From Rhizobium mesoamericanum STM3625 (lineage in GTDB: Bacteria; Pseudomonadota; Alphaproteobacteria; Rhizobiales; Rhizobiaceae), in NCBI RefSeq assembly GCF_000312665.1, contig NZ_HF536772.1, forward strand, positions 3,766,886-3,830,885: a stretch of 64,000 nucleotides of DNA. Direction: 5' to 3'. A program made the translations under genes and the position numbers. This document shows positions 26,403 to 35,217 of the stretch, one piece after another (position 1 is the first letter of the stretch; each line of letters opens with the position of its first letter). The notes beneath the pieces are model-generated. The model was given only the letters and a program-made list of their open reading frames with translations, did not search any database and was not told the origin of the DNA.

Positions 26403-27167
26403 TTACGACGTACCGATCGTCAATTCCGCGACGAAGTCATAGGCATCGCCGCGGTAGAGCGAGCGGGTGAATTCGACCGCGCGCCCGGAGCTCAAATAGG
26501 AGATACGCTCGATCGACAGCCCTGCGGCGCCGACCGGGACGCCGAGAAGATGGGCATCGACCTCTTTCATGTTGGTCGCCGAAATCCGCTGCACGGCGCG
26601 CACCGGCCGGACCTGACGACGTTCCAGTTCCGCATAGAGCGACGTCGTCACGACGAAGGGATCGGGCAGGAATTCGCCGGATACACTGGCGTTTTCGATT
26701 GCGAGCGGCTGGTCGTCGGCGATGCGCAGACGGCTGAGGCGCGAGACCCTCACATCTGTCGCGAGGCCAAGGATCATCATTTCATCGGGCGAGGGCGTGT
26801 GGATGCCCTTGTGCAGCCATTCAGAGCGCGAGGTCATGCCCCGACGGGCCATATCCTCGGTAAAGGAGGTGAGCTGCGAGAGGCGCTGCTCTACCTTCGA
26901 CACCGGTTTGGCGACGAAGGTCCCGGAGCCGTGGCGGCGGACGAGCAGACCGTCGGCTACAAGCTCATCGATCGCCTTGCGCACAGTGACGCGGCTGACT
27001 GTCGCATATTCGGCGATGTCGCGCTCGGGCGGCAGGGCATCACCATGGCTGAGCGTGCCGGTGCGAATGGCATCTTCCAGCGTGCGCCGAAGCTTGACGT
27101 AGAGCGGGCCTGTGCCGCCGGCCTGGAGGCGCTCGGGGGAAAGGAGGCTTGCAAAATCGTCGGTCAT
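26403..27167 (-). CDS. GntR-family regulator, HutC/UTRA subgroup
   Basis: This 254-residue protein has an N-terminal GntR winged helix (LSHGDALPPERDIAEYATVS, RVTVRKAIDELVADGLLVRR) and a C-terminal UTRA ligand domain (ISATNMKEVDAHLLGVPVGA, LSIERISYLSSGRAVEFTRS). NagR/DasR-type members sense amino-sugar phosphates. Its ATG overlaps the stop of the upstream sugar kinase gene as ATGA. The pair is divergent from a CUT1 sugar ABC operon, whose expression it probably controls through the inverted repeat at 28095-28235. The long upstream extension of the frame lies inside the kinase gene. Confidence 0.9.
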   Translation of the reverse strand: MTDDFASLLSPERLQAGGTGPLYVKLRRTLEDAIRTGTLSHGDALPPERDIAEYATVSRVTVRKAIDELVADGLLVRRHGSGTFVAKPVSKVEQRLSQLTSFTEDMARRGMTSRSEWLHKGIHTPSPDEMMILGLATDVRVSRLSRLRIADDQPLAIENASVSGEFLPDPFVVTTSLYAELERRQVRPVRAVQRISATNMKEVDAHLLGVPVGAAGLSIERISYLSSGRAVEFTRSLYRGDAYDFVAELTIGTS

Positions 27168-28048
27168 GCCGCGCCCTTTCCTTCTTCGCGCAAAAACTTG
27201 ATTGCGAGATCGATGGCACCTTGCAGGACGTCGCCCTTCGGCTCGCGAAGCAGGGCGGCGTGGCGTTCTGAAAGCCACGGACGATAGGCCTTTGCCAGAC
27301 CGCCGAGCAGGCAGATCGCGTCGCATTCCGGCCAGAGCAGTGCATCGAGGCTCTCGCCGATCGAGGTTATCGCGTTCTTTACGATCGCCGTTGCAACCGG
27401 GTCGCCCTCGGCGGCAGCCTGAAAGACGATCGGTGCATAGCGGGCGAAGTCATTGGGACGGGCGACATGGGCAAACTCGACAAGGCGTTCGGGATCGTCG
27501 CCATACTCGGCCAATACGGTTCGGGTGACGGGCGAGGACGGGAGCACGCCGTCATGAGCCAGCAAAGACTGCTCCAAGAGGTCGCGGCCGAGGCGGGCAC
27601 CGCTTGCCTGGTCGCCGACAACGAACCCCCAGCCGCCGATGCCGTACAGTCGTCCGTTGTGGCGTGCATTGTAGACCGAACCTGTGCCGAAGGCGCCGAT
27701 CACGCCGTCGCCATCGCCAAGCGCCCCTTGGAGTGCTGTCGTCGCATCGGTGACGACCCGGCGTCTGGCGAAGGGAAGGGCGCGCTCGATCCGCTCGCCA
27801 TAGTCGCCGACATTTGCGCCGGCGACACCAATGACGGCCGAAACGCTGGAAACGGTTTCAGGTGAGAGACCGGCATCGCTCAGTGCGTTTTTCGCCGAGG
27901 CAACGATATTGACCAGAGAGTTTTCGAGGTCGGACAGAATGTTCGACGGACCCGCCGTGCCGCGGCCGAGGATACGTCCCGTAGCATCCGCGACCGCGGC
28001 CCGGCAGCTGGAGCCGCCGCCGTCGATGCCGATCGTAAGTTCTGTCAT
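27164..28048 (-). CDS. BadF/BadG/BcrA/BcrD-type ATPase, probable N-acetylglucosamine/glucosamine kinase
   Basis: This 294-residue protein of the ASKHA fold opens LTIGIDGGGSSCRAAVAD, the phosphate-1 loop. It has VSAVIGVAGANVGDYGERIE, then VTDATTALQGALGDGDGVIG with the catalytic Asp, GIGGWGFVVGDQASGARLG and a closing ICLLGGLAKAYRP. This is the pattern of GlcNAc/glucosamine kinases rather than acyl-CoA reductase activators, which carry iron-sulfur Cys. With the UTRA regulator and ABC transporter next door, it likely phosphorylates the imported sugar. ATG 28048 has GGTGG upstream. Confidence 0.87.
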   Translation of the reverse strand: MTELTIGIDGGGSSCRAAVADATGRILGRGTAGPSNILSDLENSLVNIVASAKNALSDAGLSPETVSSVSAVIGVAGANVGDYGERIERALPFARRRVVTDATTALQGALGDGDGVIGAFGTGSVYNARHNGRLYGIGGWGFVVGDQASGARLGRDLLEQSLLAHDGVLPSSPVTRTVLAEYGDDPERLVEFAHVARPNDFARYAPIVFQAAAEGDPVATAIVKNAITSIGESLDALLWPECDAICLLGGLAKAYRPWLSERHAALLREPKGDVLQGAIDLAIKFLREEGKGAA

Positions 28049-28571
28049 TGAACCACCGAAAATCCTGCTCATTTCCCTCGTTTTCAATACAATACCAAAA
28101 AAATACCATTTACCAAGCCCTGAGAGGAACAAAATGCCATCTTTTTATCTAATTGAATTTACATGATAAAATTTTTTATGATGCTTTTCTGTCGGCAAAG
28201 AGTTAAAATTGGCTGGACAATTGGTATTTTTTTGGCCTTAATTCCATCAAAGGGAACAGCGCATCGGGCGTCAAACCGGCAGGACAAAGATAAGCCGGGC
28301 CACTCGATGAAACCGGGATCCGGCCGTGGCGGCTTTGTCGCTCTCAGGCCGTATGTCGCGATCAGCTTCCCCTTTCGTCGCTGTGCCGGACCGGGCTCGG
28401 TCGGGCGCGCCATCTGGTCGACGGGTGTTTTTGCCGTCGCACCGAGTTGAGCTTTCGGGCCGGCAGTTGCTGGCGGCCCGAAAGAGGAGCGGTGGTGTCG
28501 GTTCATGCGTGCAACCGCTCGTTTTCAGGTCAAGAACAGCGCCCCACCGGCGCTCAAAACAGGAGAGGGAA
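28049..28571. other. Divergent regulatory region between kinase-gntR and sugar ABC operon
   Basis: This 523-bp gap is AT-rich in its left half. It holds an exact 14-bp inverted repeat described separately and a ten-codon frame with a ribosome-binding-site-like GAGAGGA (28133-28165) that I do not call a gene. The right part is GC-rich and precedes the binding-protein gene. Both promoters should lie in it. Confidence 0.55.
28095..28235. promoter_or_regulatory. Paired inverted copies of a GntR-like operator
   Basis: CCAAAAAAATACCA at 28095-28108 recurs as its exact reverse complement TGGTATTTTTTTGG at 28222-28235, 113 bp away. They sit at the two ends of the AT-rich divergent promoter region. 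TGGTAT/ATACCA halves are reminiscent of NagR-like sites. The arrangement suggests two operators and possibly looping; this is inference. Confidence 0.55.
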
Positions 28572-29831
28572 ATGAAGAACACTGCACTGAAAGGCTTCCT
28601 GCTGGCCTCAAGCCTGCTGACATCAGTCGGCTTTGCTCATGCCGCCGACGTCACGCTGACGGTCGAAAGCTGGCGCAACGACGACCTGCAGATCTGGCAG
28701 GAAAAGATCATCCCGGCATTCGAAGCCAAGAACCCCGGCATCAAGATCGTCTTTTCGCCGACCGCGCCGACTGAATACAACGCCGCACTGAACGCCAAGC
28801 TCGACGCTGGCTCCGCGGGCGACCTCATCACCTGCCGTCCGTTCGACCCCTCGCTCGCAGTGTTCGAAAAGGGGCACCTGGCGAGCCTGAACGATCTTCC
28901 GGGCATGGAGAACTTCACGCCGGTTGCCAAGTCCGCCTGGACGACCGACGACGGCAAGACCACCTTCTGCGTGCCGATGGCTTCGGTCATCCACGGCTTC
29001 ATCTACAACAAGGATGCTTTCGACAAGCTCGGCATCTCCATTCCGAAGACGGAGGCGGAATTCTTCGCAGCCCTCGACAAGATCAAGGCTGACGGCACCT
29101 ACATCCCGATGGCCATGGGCACGAAGGACCTCTGGGAAGCCGCAACCATGGGCTACCAGAACATTGGCCCGACCTATTGGAAGGGCGAGGAGGGCCGCAC
29201 TGCCCTCATCAAGGGCGAGCAGAAGCTGACGGACAAGCCGTGGGTCGAGCCCTTCGAAGTTCTTGCCAAGTGGAAGCCCTATCTCGGCGACGGCTTCGAG
29301 GCCCAGACCTATGCCGATAGCCAGAACCTCTTCACACTCGGGCGTGCTGCCATCTATCCGGCCGGCTCCTGGGAAATCGGCCTGTTCAACACGCAGGCCC
29401 AGTTCAAGATGGGCGCCTTCCCGCCGCCGGTGAAGAATGCCGGTGACACCTGCTACATCTCCGATCACAACGACATCGGCATCGGCCTCAACACCAAGAG
29501 CACGCACGCCGAAGAAGCCAAGAAGTTCCTTTCCTGGGTTGCCTCGCCGGAATTCGCCAATATCTATGCCAACTCGCTGCCGGGCTTCTTCAGCCTGAAT
29601 TCGACGCCGGTAAAGATGAACGACCCGTTGGCCCAGGAATTCGTCTCCTGGCGCGAGAAATGCAAGCCGACGATCCGCTCGACCTACAAGATCCTGTCGC
29701 GCGGCACGCCTAACCTCGAAAACGAGACCTGGGTTGAATCGGCCAACGTCATCAACGGTACCGACACGCCGCAGGCTGCTGCCGAAAAGCTGCAGAAGGG
29801 CCTCGACAGCTGGTACAAGCCGGCCAAGTGA
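28572..29831 (+). CDS. Sugar ABC transporter substrate-binding protein (CUT1)
   Basis: This 419-residue periplasmic binding protein has a Sec signal (GFLLASSLLTSVGFAHAAD). The mature start VTLTVESWRNDDLQIWQEKI and the segments NKDAFDKLGISIPKTEAEFF and GRAAIYPAGSWEIGLF are typical of family 1 carbohydrate binding proteins. GGAGAGGGAA precedes the ATG. It heads the ABC operon divergent from a sugar kinase and UTRA regulator. The specific sugar is unknown; an amino sugar is suggested by the kinase family. Confidence 0.93.
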   Translation: MKNTALKGFLLASSLLTSVGFAHAADVTLTVESWRNDDLQIWQEKIIPAFEAKNPGIKIVFSPTAPTEYNAALNAKLDAGSAGDLITCRPFDPSLAVFEKGHLASLNDLPGMENFTPVAKSAWTTDDGKTTFCVPMASVIHGFIYNKDAFDKLGISIPKTEAEFFAALDKIKADGTYIPMAMGTKDLWEAATMGYQNIGPTYWKGEEGRTALIKGEQKLTDKPWVEPFEVLAKWKPYLGDGFEAQTYADSQNLFTLGRAAIYPAGSWEIGLFNTQAQFKMGAFPPPVKNAGDTCYISDHNDIGIGLNTKSTHAEEAKKFLSWVASPEFANIYANSLPGFFSLNSTPVKMNDPLAQEFVSWREKCKPTIRSTYKILSRGTPNLENETWVESANVINGTDTPQAAAEKLQKGLDSWYKPAK

Positions 29832-29881
29832 TGGTCCGCGATAATCGACGGCGTTGAGCCTGCGATTACTCTTATCTCAAG

Positions 29882-29907
29882 CCCTCTCCCCGCAGGCGGG
29901 GGGAGGG
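29882..29907 (+). repeat. GC-rich intercistronic hairpin after the sugar-binding-protein gene
   Basis: CCCTCTCCCC (29882-29891) and GGGGGGAGGG (29898-29907) form a 10-bp stem with a GCAGGC loop. Both arms are identical to those at 14937-14964. It lies 50 bp after the binding-protein stop and before the first permease. A further weaker CTTCTCCC/GGGAG hairpin follows near 29949. Confidence 0.7.
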
Positions 29908-30068
29908 TCATGCGGCCCGCCGACGTTGAGCGGGAGGTGCTGCCAGTCCTTCTCCCGTGAAGGGAGCGGGCGCCCGGCTAGGGCGGATGAGCAGCCTTCC
30001 TCGTTGCCATCCCTATTTCCACCTGTGCTGCGCCTTTTGGCTCAGCCAATAACAATAGGCAAAACGCC

Positions 30069-31016
30069 ATGAGCGAAGCCCAACTCGCTGCCAATGTGGT
30101 TCCGATCAGCCGCCCGGTGCGCTGGCATATCGGGGTCTTCCTGTTCCCGGCATTCGTCGTCTATTCGGCGGTGATGATCCTGCCGCTGATCGAGACGCTT
30201 CGGCTGTCCTTCTACAATATCGTCGACGGCCAGTCGGCGTTCGTCGGTCTCGCGAATTACAAGGTCCTGTTCGGTGATGCCCGGTGGGCGCACGACTTCT
30301 GGAACGCGCTGAAGAATAACCTCATCTTCTTCATCATCCACATGTGCGTGCAAAACCCGATCGGCGTTGCACTCGCGGCGATGCTTTCCATTCCGAAGCT
30401 GCGTTTCGTCACCTTCTACCGGACCGCGATCTTTCTGCCGACGCTGCTTTCCTTCGTCATCGTCGGTTTCATTTGGAAGCTGATCCTGTCGCCGATCTGG
30501 GGTGTCGCGCCCTGGATCATGGACCTTGTCGGCATGAAGTCACTGTTTTCACCCTGGCTCGGCAAGCCCGGAAGCGCCTTGATCGCCGTGTCGCTGATCT
30601 CCGTCTGGCAATATGTCGGAATTCCTATGATGCTGATCTATGCCGCGCTCCTCAACATTCCGGAAGAAGTCATCGAAGCCGCCGAATGTGACGGCATCAC
30701 CGGCTGGAGCCAATTCTGGAAGATCAAGCTGCCGCTCGTCTTACCCGCAATCGGCATTATCTCCATCCTGACCTTCGTCGGCAATTTCAATGCTTTCGAC
30801 CTGATCTACACCGTGCAGGGGGCGCTTGCCGGGCCCGACATGTCGACGGACATTCTGGGAACGCTGCTCTACCGCACCTTCTTCGGTTTCCAGCTGCAGC
30901 TTGGCGACCGTTCCATGGGCGCGACCGTGGCGACCGTGATGTTCCTCATCATTCTCGCGGGCGTTTCGCTCTATCTCTTTGTCATTCAGCGGCGCATCCG
31001 CCGCTACCAGTTCTGA
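30069..31016 (+). CDS. Sugar ABC transporter permease (MalF/UgpA type)
   Basis: This 315-residue permease has six helices beginning IGVFLFPAFVVYSAVMILPL. The ATPase-docking loop is EEVIEAAECDGITGWSQFWK, followed by IKLPLVLPAIGIISILTFVG. It forms the channel with the next permease, 12 bp downstream. ATG 30069 has a weak AGG upstream. It belongs to the operon that runs from the binding-protein gene to the ATPase gene at 33976. Confidence 0.93.
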   Translation: MSEAQLAANVVPISRPVRWHIGVFLFPAFVVYSAVMILPLIETLRLSFYNIVDGQSAFVGLANYKVLFGDARWAHDFWNALKNNLIFFIIHMCVQNPIGVALAAMLSIPKLRFVTFYRTAIFLPTLLSFVIVGFIWKLILSPIWGVAPWIMDLVGMKSLFSPWLGKPGSALIAVSLISVWQYVGIPMMLIYAALLNIPEEVIEAAECDGITGWSQFWKIKLPLVLPAIGIISILTFVGNFNAFDLIYTVQGALAGPDMSTDILGTLLYRTFFGFQLQLGDRSMGATVATVMFLIILAGVSLYLFVIQRRIRRYQF

Positions 31017-31028
31017 GGGGCGACGTCC

Positions 31029-31868
31029 ATGTCCAAGGCACGCACATCTCTCGTCCGCTCCGGCTTCGTGCATCTGGCGCTCATCGCCTATACGCTTGTG
31101 GCACTCTTTCCGGTGTTTCTGACGATCATCAATTCCTTCAAGGACAGGAACTCGATCTTCCGGGCACCGCTCGCAATCCCGACCCCGTCCTCCTTCAGCC
31201 TCATCGGCTACCAGACGGTGCTGGGGCAGGGTGACTTCGCCACCTACTTCCAAAACAGCGTCATCGTCACGGTTGCCTCGATCTTCTTCGTGCTTCTGTT
31301 CGGCGCGATGGCAGCCTTTGCGCTCTCGGAATACAAGTTCAAAGGCAACACGCTGACGGGTCTCTACATGGCGATCGGCATCATGATCCCGATCCGGCTC
31401 GGGACCGTTGCAATCCTGCAGGGAATGGTCGCAGCCGACCTCGTCAATACGCTGACGGCGCTCATCCTCGTCTATACGGCGCAGGGCATTCCGCTGGCGA
31501 TCTTCATCCTGTCGGAGTTCATGCGCACCGTCTCCGACGACCTCAAGAATGCCGGCCGCATTGATGGACTGTCGGAATATGCGATCTTCTTCCGCCTGGT
31601 CCTGCCCCTCGTGCGCCCCGCCATGGCAACGGTTGCGGTGTTCACGATGATCCCGATCTGGAACGACCTGTGGTTCCCGCTGATCCTGGCGCCGAGCGAG
31701 GCTACAAAGACGGTCACCCTCGGTTCGCAGATCTTCATCGGTCAGTTCGTCACCAACTGGAACGCGGTGCTGGCGGCGCTGTCGCTCGCGATCCTGCCCG
31801 TCCTCGTCCTCTATGTCATCTTCTCGCGGCAGCTGATACGCGGCATCACCTCGGGAGCGGTCAAATGA
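31029..31868 (+). CDS. Sugar ABC transporter permease (MalG/UgpE type)
   Basis: This 279-residue permease starts with FVHLALIAYTLVALFPVFLT. Its docking loop is DDLKNAGRIDGLSEYAIFFR, followed by LVLPLVRPAMATVAVFTM. Six membrane segments are predicted. Its stop overlaps the start of the dehydrogenase gene as ATGA. Confidence 0.93.
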   Translation: MSKARTSLVRSGFVHLALIAYTLVALFPVFLTIINSFKDRNSIFRAPLAIPTPSSFSLIGYQTVLGQGDFATYFQNSVIVTVASIFFVLLFGAMAAFALSEYKFKGNTLTGLYMAIGIMIPIRLGTVAILQGMVAADLVNTLTALILVYTAQGIPLAIFILSEFMRTVSDDLKNAGRIDGLSEYAIFFRLVLPLVRPAMATVAVFTMIPIWNDLWFPLILAPSEATKTVTLGSQIFIGQFVTNWNAVLAALSLAILPVLVLYVIFSRQLIRGITSGAVK

Positions 31869-32947
31869 GTGCGCCCGACAAGCCAATCCGCGTTCTGGTC
31901 GCCGGTCTCGGCAACATGGGGCGCAGCCATGCGCTGGCCTACCATAACAATCCCGGCTTCGAGATTGTCGGGCTGGTAAACCGCTCAACGCCTGATCTGC
32001 CGATCGAGCTGCAAGGCTATAAAGTCCATTTTGACTTTAAAGCAGCACTTGCCGAGCTCAATCCGGATCTCTGTGCCATCTGCACCTATTCGGACACCCA
32101 TGCCGACTATGCGGTCGCCGCCTTTGAGGCCGGTTGCGACGTCTTCGTCGAAAAACCGCTCGCGACAACGGTTGCGGATGCCGAGCGCGTGGTGACGGCG
32201 GCGAGGATGGCAGGACGCAAGCTGGTGATCGGTTATATCCTTCGCCACCATCCCTCCTGGATGCGGTTGATCGAAGAGGCGCGCAAGCTCGGCGGGCCCT
32301 ATGTTTTCCGCATGAATCTCAATCAGCAGTCCAGCGGTCCGACCTGGGAGACGCACAAGTCGCTGATGCAGACCACCTCGCCGATCGTCGATTGCGGCGT
32401 GCATTATGTCGATGTCATGTGCCAGATCACCGATGCCAAGCCGCTTGAAGTGCGCGGCATGGGACTGCGGCTTTCCGACGAAATCGCGCCCGATATGTAC
32501 AATTACGGCCAGCTCCAGGTGCTTTTCGAGGATGGTTCCGTTGGCTGGTACGAGGCCGGCTGGGGCCCGATGATTTCGGAAACGGCGTTCTTCGTGAAGG
32601 ATATCATGTCCCCGAAGGGGTCTGTCTCGATCGTCATGGATCCGAGCGCAAAGTCCGACGACATCGACGCTCACACCAAGACGTCGGTCATTCGTTTGCA
32701 CACGGCTGAGACTGGACCCGACGGCAAGTTCGTCCGACCGGACGAGGACATGACGATGGCGGGCGAGCCCGGCCATCAGGAACTCTGCGACCGCGAGCAG
32801 GCCTTCATGCTGAGGGCCATTCGCGAGAACATCGACCTCAACCGCCACATGGCAGATGCCGTCGCTTCGTTGCGTATCTGTCTCGCCGCCGACGAAAGCG
32901 TGCGTACTGGCCAGGCCGTCAGGCTCCAAGAGCCGGTCAAACTGTAA
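31865..32947 (+). CDS. Gfo/Idh/MocA-family NAD(P)-dependent dehydrogenase
   Basis: This 360-residue protein has an N-terminal Rossmann fold (IRVLVAGLGNMGRSHALAYH) and the family signature AGCDVFVEKPLATTVADAER with the catalytic Lys of the EKP motif. A C-terminal domain follows, with SPIVDCGVHYVDVMCQ supplying the conserved Asp and His. These enzymes oxidise or reduce sugars, inositols or imino compounds. Its place between the permease and ATPase genes indicates that it acts on the imported sugar or its derivative. The start at 31865 overlaps the permease stop. Confidence 0.92.
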   Translation: MSAPDKPIRVLVAGLGNMGRSHALAYHNNPGFEIVGLVNRSTPDLPIELQGYKVHFDFKAALAELNPDLCAICTYSDTHADYAVAAFEAGCDVFVEKPLATTVADAERVVTAARMAGRKLVIGYILRHHPSWMRLIEEARKLGGPYVFRMNLNQQSSGPTWETHKSLMQTTSPIVDCGVHYVDVMCQITDAKPLEVRGMGLRLSDEIAPDMYNYGQLQVLFEDGSVGWYEAGWGPMISETAFFVKDIMSPKGSVSIVMDPSAKSDDIDAHTKTSVIRLHTAETGPDGKFVRPDEDMTMAGEPGHQELCDREQAFMLRAIRENIDLNRHMADAVASLRICLAADESVRTGQAVRLQEPVKL

Positions 32948-32959
32948 GGAATACGACTA

Positions 32960-33976
32960 GTGGGATCGCTTCAACTCAAATCCATCCGCAAGGCCTACGG
33001 CACGCATGAGGTGCTGAAGGGCATCGACCTGGAGGTCAAGGACGGCGAGTTCGTCATTTTCGTCGGACCTTCCGGCTGCGGCAAGTCAACCCTTCTGCGC
33101 AGCATTGCCGGGCTGGAGGACGTCACGTCGGGCGCCGTTCTCATCAACGGCAAGGATGAGACGCTGACGCCCCCCGCCAAGCGCGGTATTGCGATGGTAT
33201 TCCAATCCTACGCGCTCTATCCGCATCTGACGGTCAAGGACAATATGGGCCTCGGGCTCAAACAGGCCGGCACGCCGAAGGACGAGATCGACAGGCGGGT
33301 GACCAAGGCATCCTCGATGCTGTCGCTGGAGCCCTATCTGGCCCGGCGCCCGGCGGAGCTATCCGGTGGCCAGCGCCAGCGTGTCGCCATCGGCCGGGCA
33401 ATCGTGCGCGAGCCCGCGCTCTTCCTTTTCGACGAGCCGCTGTCCAACCTCGACGCGGCCCTGCGCGTCCAGACCCGTCTCGAGATCGCGCGCCTGCACC
33501 GCAGCCTCAAGGCGACCATGATCTACGTTACCCACGACCAGGTCGAGGCGATGACGCTCGCCGACAAGATCGTTGTGCTGAATGCCGGTGCGATCGAACA
33601 GGTCGGCTCGCCGATGGAACTCTACAACCGTCCCGCAAACATCTTCGTCGCCGGTTTCATCGGTTCGCCGATGATGAACTTCATTCCGGGCGACAAGGTT
33701 GCCGATGCCGGCGCAAAGACCATTGGCGTGCGACCGGAGCATCTGACCCTTTCGCGCGAGCAGGGGACCTGGCGGGCAAAGGTCGTTCATGTCGAGCATC
33801 TCGGGGCCGACACGATCATCTATCTGGAATCCGAGCAATGCGGCCTCATCACCGCACGCCTCTTCGGCGAGCATAAGTACGAGCCCGACGAGATCGTCTA
33901 TGCGACGCCTGATGCGGCTCACATGCATCGGTTCGATGCCAATGACCAGGCGATCCGCCAAAGCATGTCTCCCTAA
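32960..33976 (+). CDS. Sugar ABC transporter ATPase (UgpC/MalK type)
   Basis: This 338-residue ATPase has Walker A GPSGCGKST, signature LSGGQRQRVAIGRAI, Walker B LFLFDEPLSNLD and switch His in THDQVEAMTL. A C-terminal TOBE/OB domain includes IGVRPEHLTLSREQGTWRAK. The start is GTG 32960 with AAGGA upstream. The last codons and the stop codon lie in a sequence that resembles a common rhizobial repeat, so the C-terminus (DQAIRQSMSP) may be set by that element. Confidence 0.93.
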   Translation: MGSLQLKSIRKAYGTHEVLKGIDLEVKDGEFVIFVGPSGCGKSTLLRSIAGLEDVTSGAVLINGKDETLTPPAKRGIAMVFQSYALYPHLTVKDNMGLGLKQAGTPKDEIDRRVTKASSMLSLEPYLARRPAELSGGQRQRVAIGRAIVREPALFLFDEPLSNLDAALRVQTRLEIARLHRSLKATMIYVTHDQVEAMTLADKIVVLNAGAIEQVGSPMELYNRPANIFVAGFIGSPMMNFIPGDKVADAGAKTIGVRPEHLTLSREQGTWRAKVVHVEHLGADTIIYLESEQCGLITARLFGEHKYEPDEIVYATPDAAHMHRFDANDQAIRQSMSP

Positions 33977-34012
33977 AGCGGGAACCGGTTTCGGCCTAAG
34001 CATGCGTAAATA
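33962..34012 (+). repeat. Rhizobial-type intergenic palindromic repeat overlapping a stop codon
   Basis: AGCATGTCTCCCTAAAGCGG, then GAACCGGTTTCGG, CTAAGCATGCG and TAAATAAAA resembles the dispersed AGCATGTC...GGAACCGGTTT...ACATGC element I recall from many rhizobial genomes. AGCATG and its reverse complement CATGCT-like end bracket it. Here it supplies the TAA stop (33974-33976) of the ATPase gene. Family membership is from memory and not searched. Confidence 0.5.
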
Positions 34013-34081
34013 AAATGAACGAAAGCGCGACAAGCGAATCTCAAAGATCGCCTCGTGTTTTGGGCCGACCGCAAGCCGTTA

Positions 34082-34106
34082 GGCCCCACCATCCGAGCGG
34101 GGCTTT
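34082..34106. terminator. Weak hairpin between convergent operons
   Basis: GCCCC (34083-34087) and GGGGC (34099-34103) form a short stem followed by TTT, between the ends of two convergent ABC operons. It could serve either strand, but the T run is short. Confidence 0.35.
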
Positions 34107-34141
34107 CGCTTTGCTATTCTTACAGCAAGGGGCCGGTCCGA

Positions 34142-35203
34142 TCAGTCGCGAATGACGAGCAGGTCGGCTGCCATGAAACGGAGCGTTACGGTTTCTCCGG
34201 CTTGTGGCGGCGTGACCCCGGGGCTGTTGAACATGTCGAAGGAAATGACGTTGCCGCCGACGTTCATGCGGGTGCGGATGACCGAGCCGAGGAAGTGCGC
34301 GGAGACGACCTGACCGGTCAGCTTGGTGTCGCACGGCGCGCTCTCGGCCAACGATCCGGCTTCCGGGCGCAGCGCCAGCGAGACCGTATCGCCTGCCTTG
34401 AAGGCGGCGACGGACTGCTTCAGCGTGACGCCCTGATCGCCGATCTGGATACGGTTGGCCGAGGGATCGACGATCTTCGCCTCGATCATGTTGAGGGTGC
34501 CGACGAAGGAGGCGACGAAGCGGGTGGCCGGCGTGTTGTAGATTTCGAACGGCGTGCCGATCTGATCGGCGCGGCCGGCGTTCATGACGACAATGCGGTC
34601 GGAGATCGACAGAGCCTCTTCCTGGTCGTGCGTCACGAAGACCGTCGTAATGCCGAGCTTCTGCTGAATGGCGCGGATTTCTTCGCGCAACGACACGCGG
34701 ATCTTGGCGTCAAGGGCAGACAGCGGCTCATCGAGCAGCAGGACCTGCGGGCGCACCGCAAGCGCGCGCGCAAGGGCAACACGCTGCTGCTGGCCACCGG
34801 AGAGTTGGTAGGGATAGCGGTCGGCGAGATGATCGAGCTTGATGAGCCCGAGCATTTCCTTGACGCGCTGATCGATTTCCGTCGCCTGCTCACCGGCGAC
34901 TTTGAGGCCGAAGGCGACGTTGTCGCGAACCGTCATGTTCGGAAAAAGCGCATAGGCCTGAAAGACCATCCCGATGTTGCGCTTGTTGGGCTTCAGATTG
35001 TTTTGCTCCTTGCCGCCGATGGCGATGCGACCGGCCGAGGGCGCTTCGAAGCCTGCGATCATGCGCAGGACCGTCGTCTTGCCGCAGCCCGAAGGGCCAA
35101 GGAACGAGATGAATTCACCCTTCTCGATCTGCATGTTGAAGTCATGCACGACCTGGGTTGCGCCGAAGGATTTCTTGAGGTTTGAAAGTTCGAGAAAGGC
35201 CAT
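34142..35203 (-). CDS. ABC transporter ATPase (PotA/FbpC-like)
   Basis: This 353-residue ATPase has Walker A GPSGCGKTT, signature LSGGQQQRVALARAL, Walker B LLLDEPLSALD and switch His in THDQEEALSI. The C-terminal TOBE region includes SLALRPEAGSLAES. It is the last gene of the minus-strand operon headed by the RpiR regulator. ATG 35203 (MAFLELSNLKKSF) is preferred over the long upstream extension, which runs through the permease gene. The substrate class is polyamine, phosphonate or iron-like, not a typical sugar. Confidence 0.92.
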   Translation of the reverse strand: MAFLELSNLKKSFGATQVVHDFNMQIEKGEFISFLGPSGCGKTTVLRMIAGFEAPSAGRIAIGGKEQNNLKPNKRNIGMVFQAYALFPNMTVRDNVAFGLKVAGEQATEIDQRVKEMLGLIKLDHLADRYPYQLSGGQQQRVALARALAVRPQVLLLDEPLSALDAKIRVSLREEIRAIQQKLGITTVFVTHDQEEALSISDRIVVMNAGRADQIGTPFEIYNTPATRFVASFVGTLNMIEAKIVDPSANRIQIGDQGVTLKQSVAAFKAGDTVSLALRPEAGSLAESAPCDTKLTGQVVSAHFLGSVIRTRMNVGGNVISFDMFNSPGVTPPQAGETVTLRFMAADLLVIRD

Positions 35204-35217
35204 GGAAACCGGATACC

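Noticed and set aside
28133..28165. A ten-codon frame with GAGAGGA upstream in the sugar regulatory region
   Set aside because: Too short and AT-rich to separate from chance, with no leader-peptide logic or attenuator hairpin after it.
30741..31988. A 415-codon minus-strand frame very rich in Arg, Asp and Glu
   Set aside because: It lies opposite two secure permease genes, and its biased composition is what the antisense of hydrophobic codons gives.
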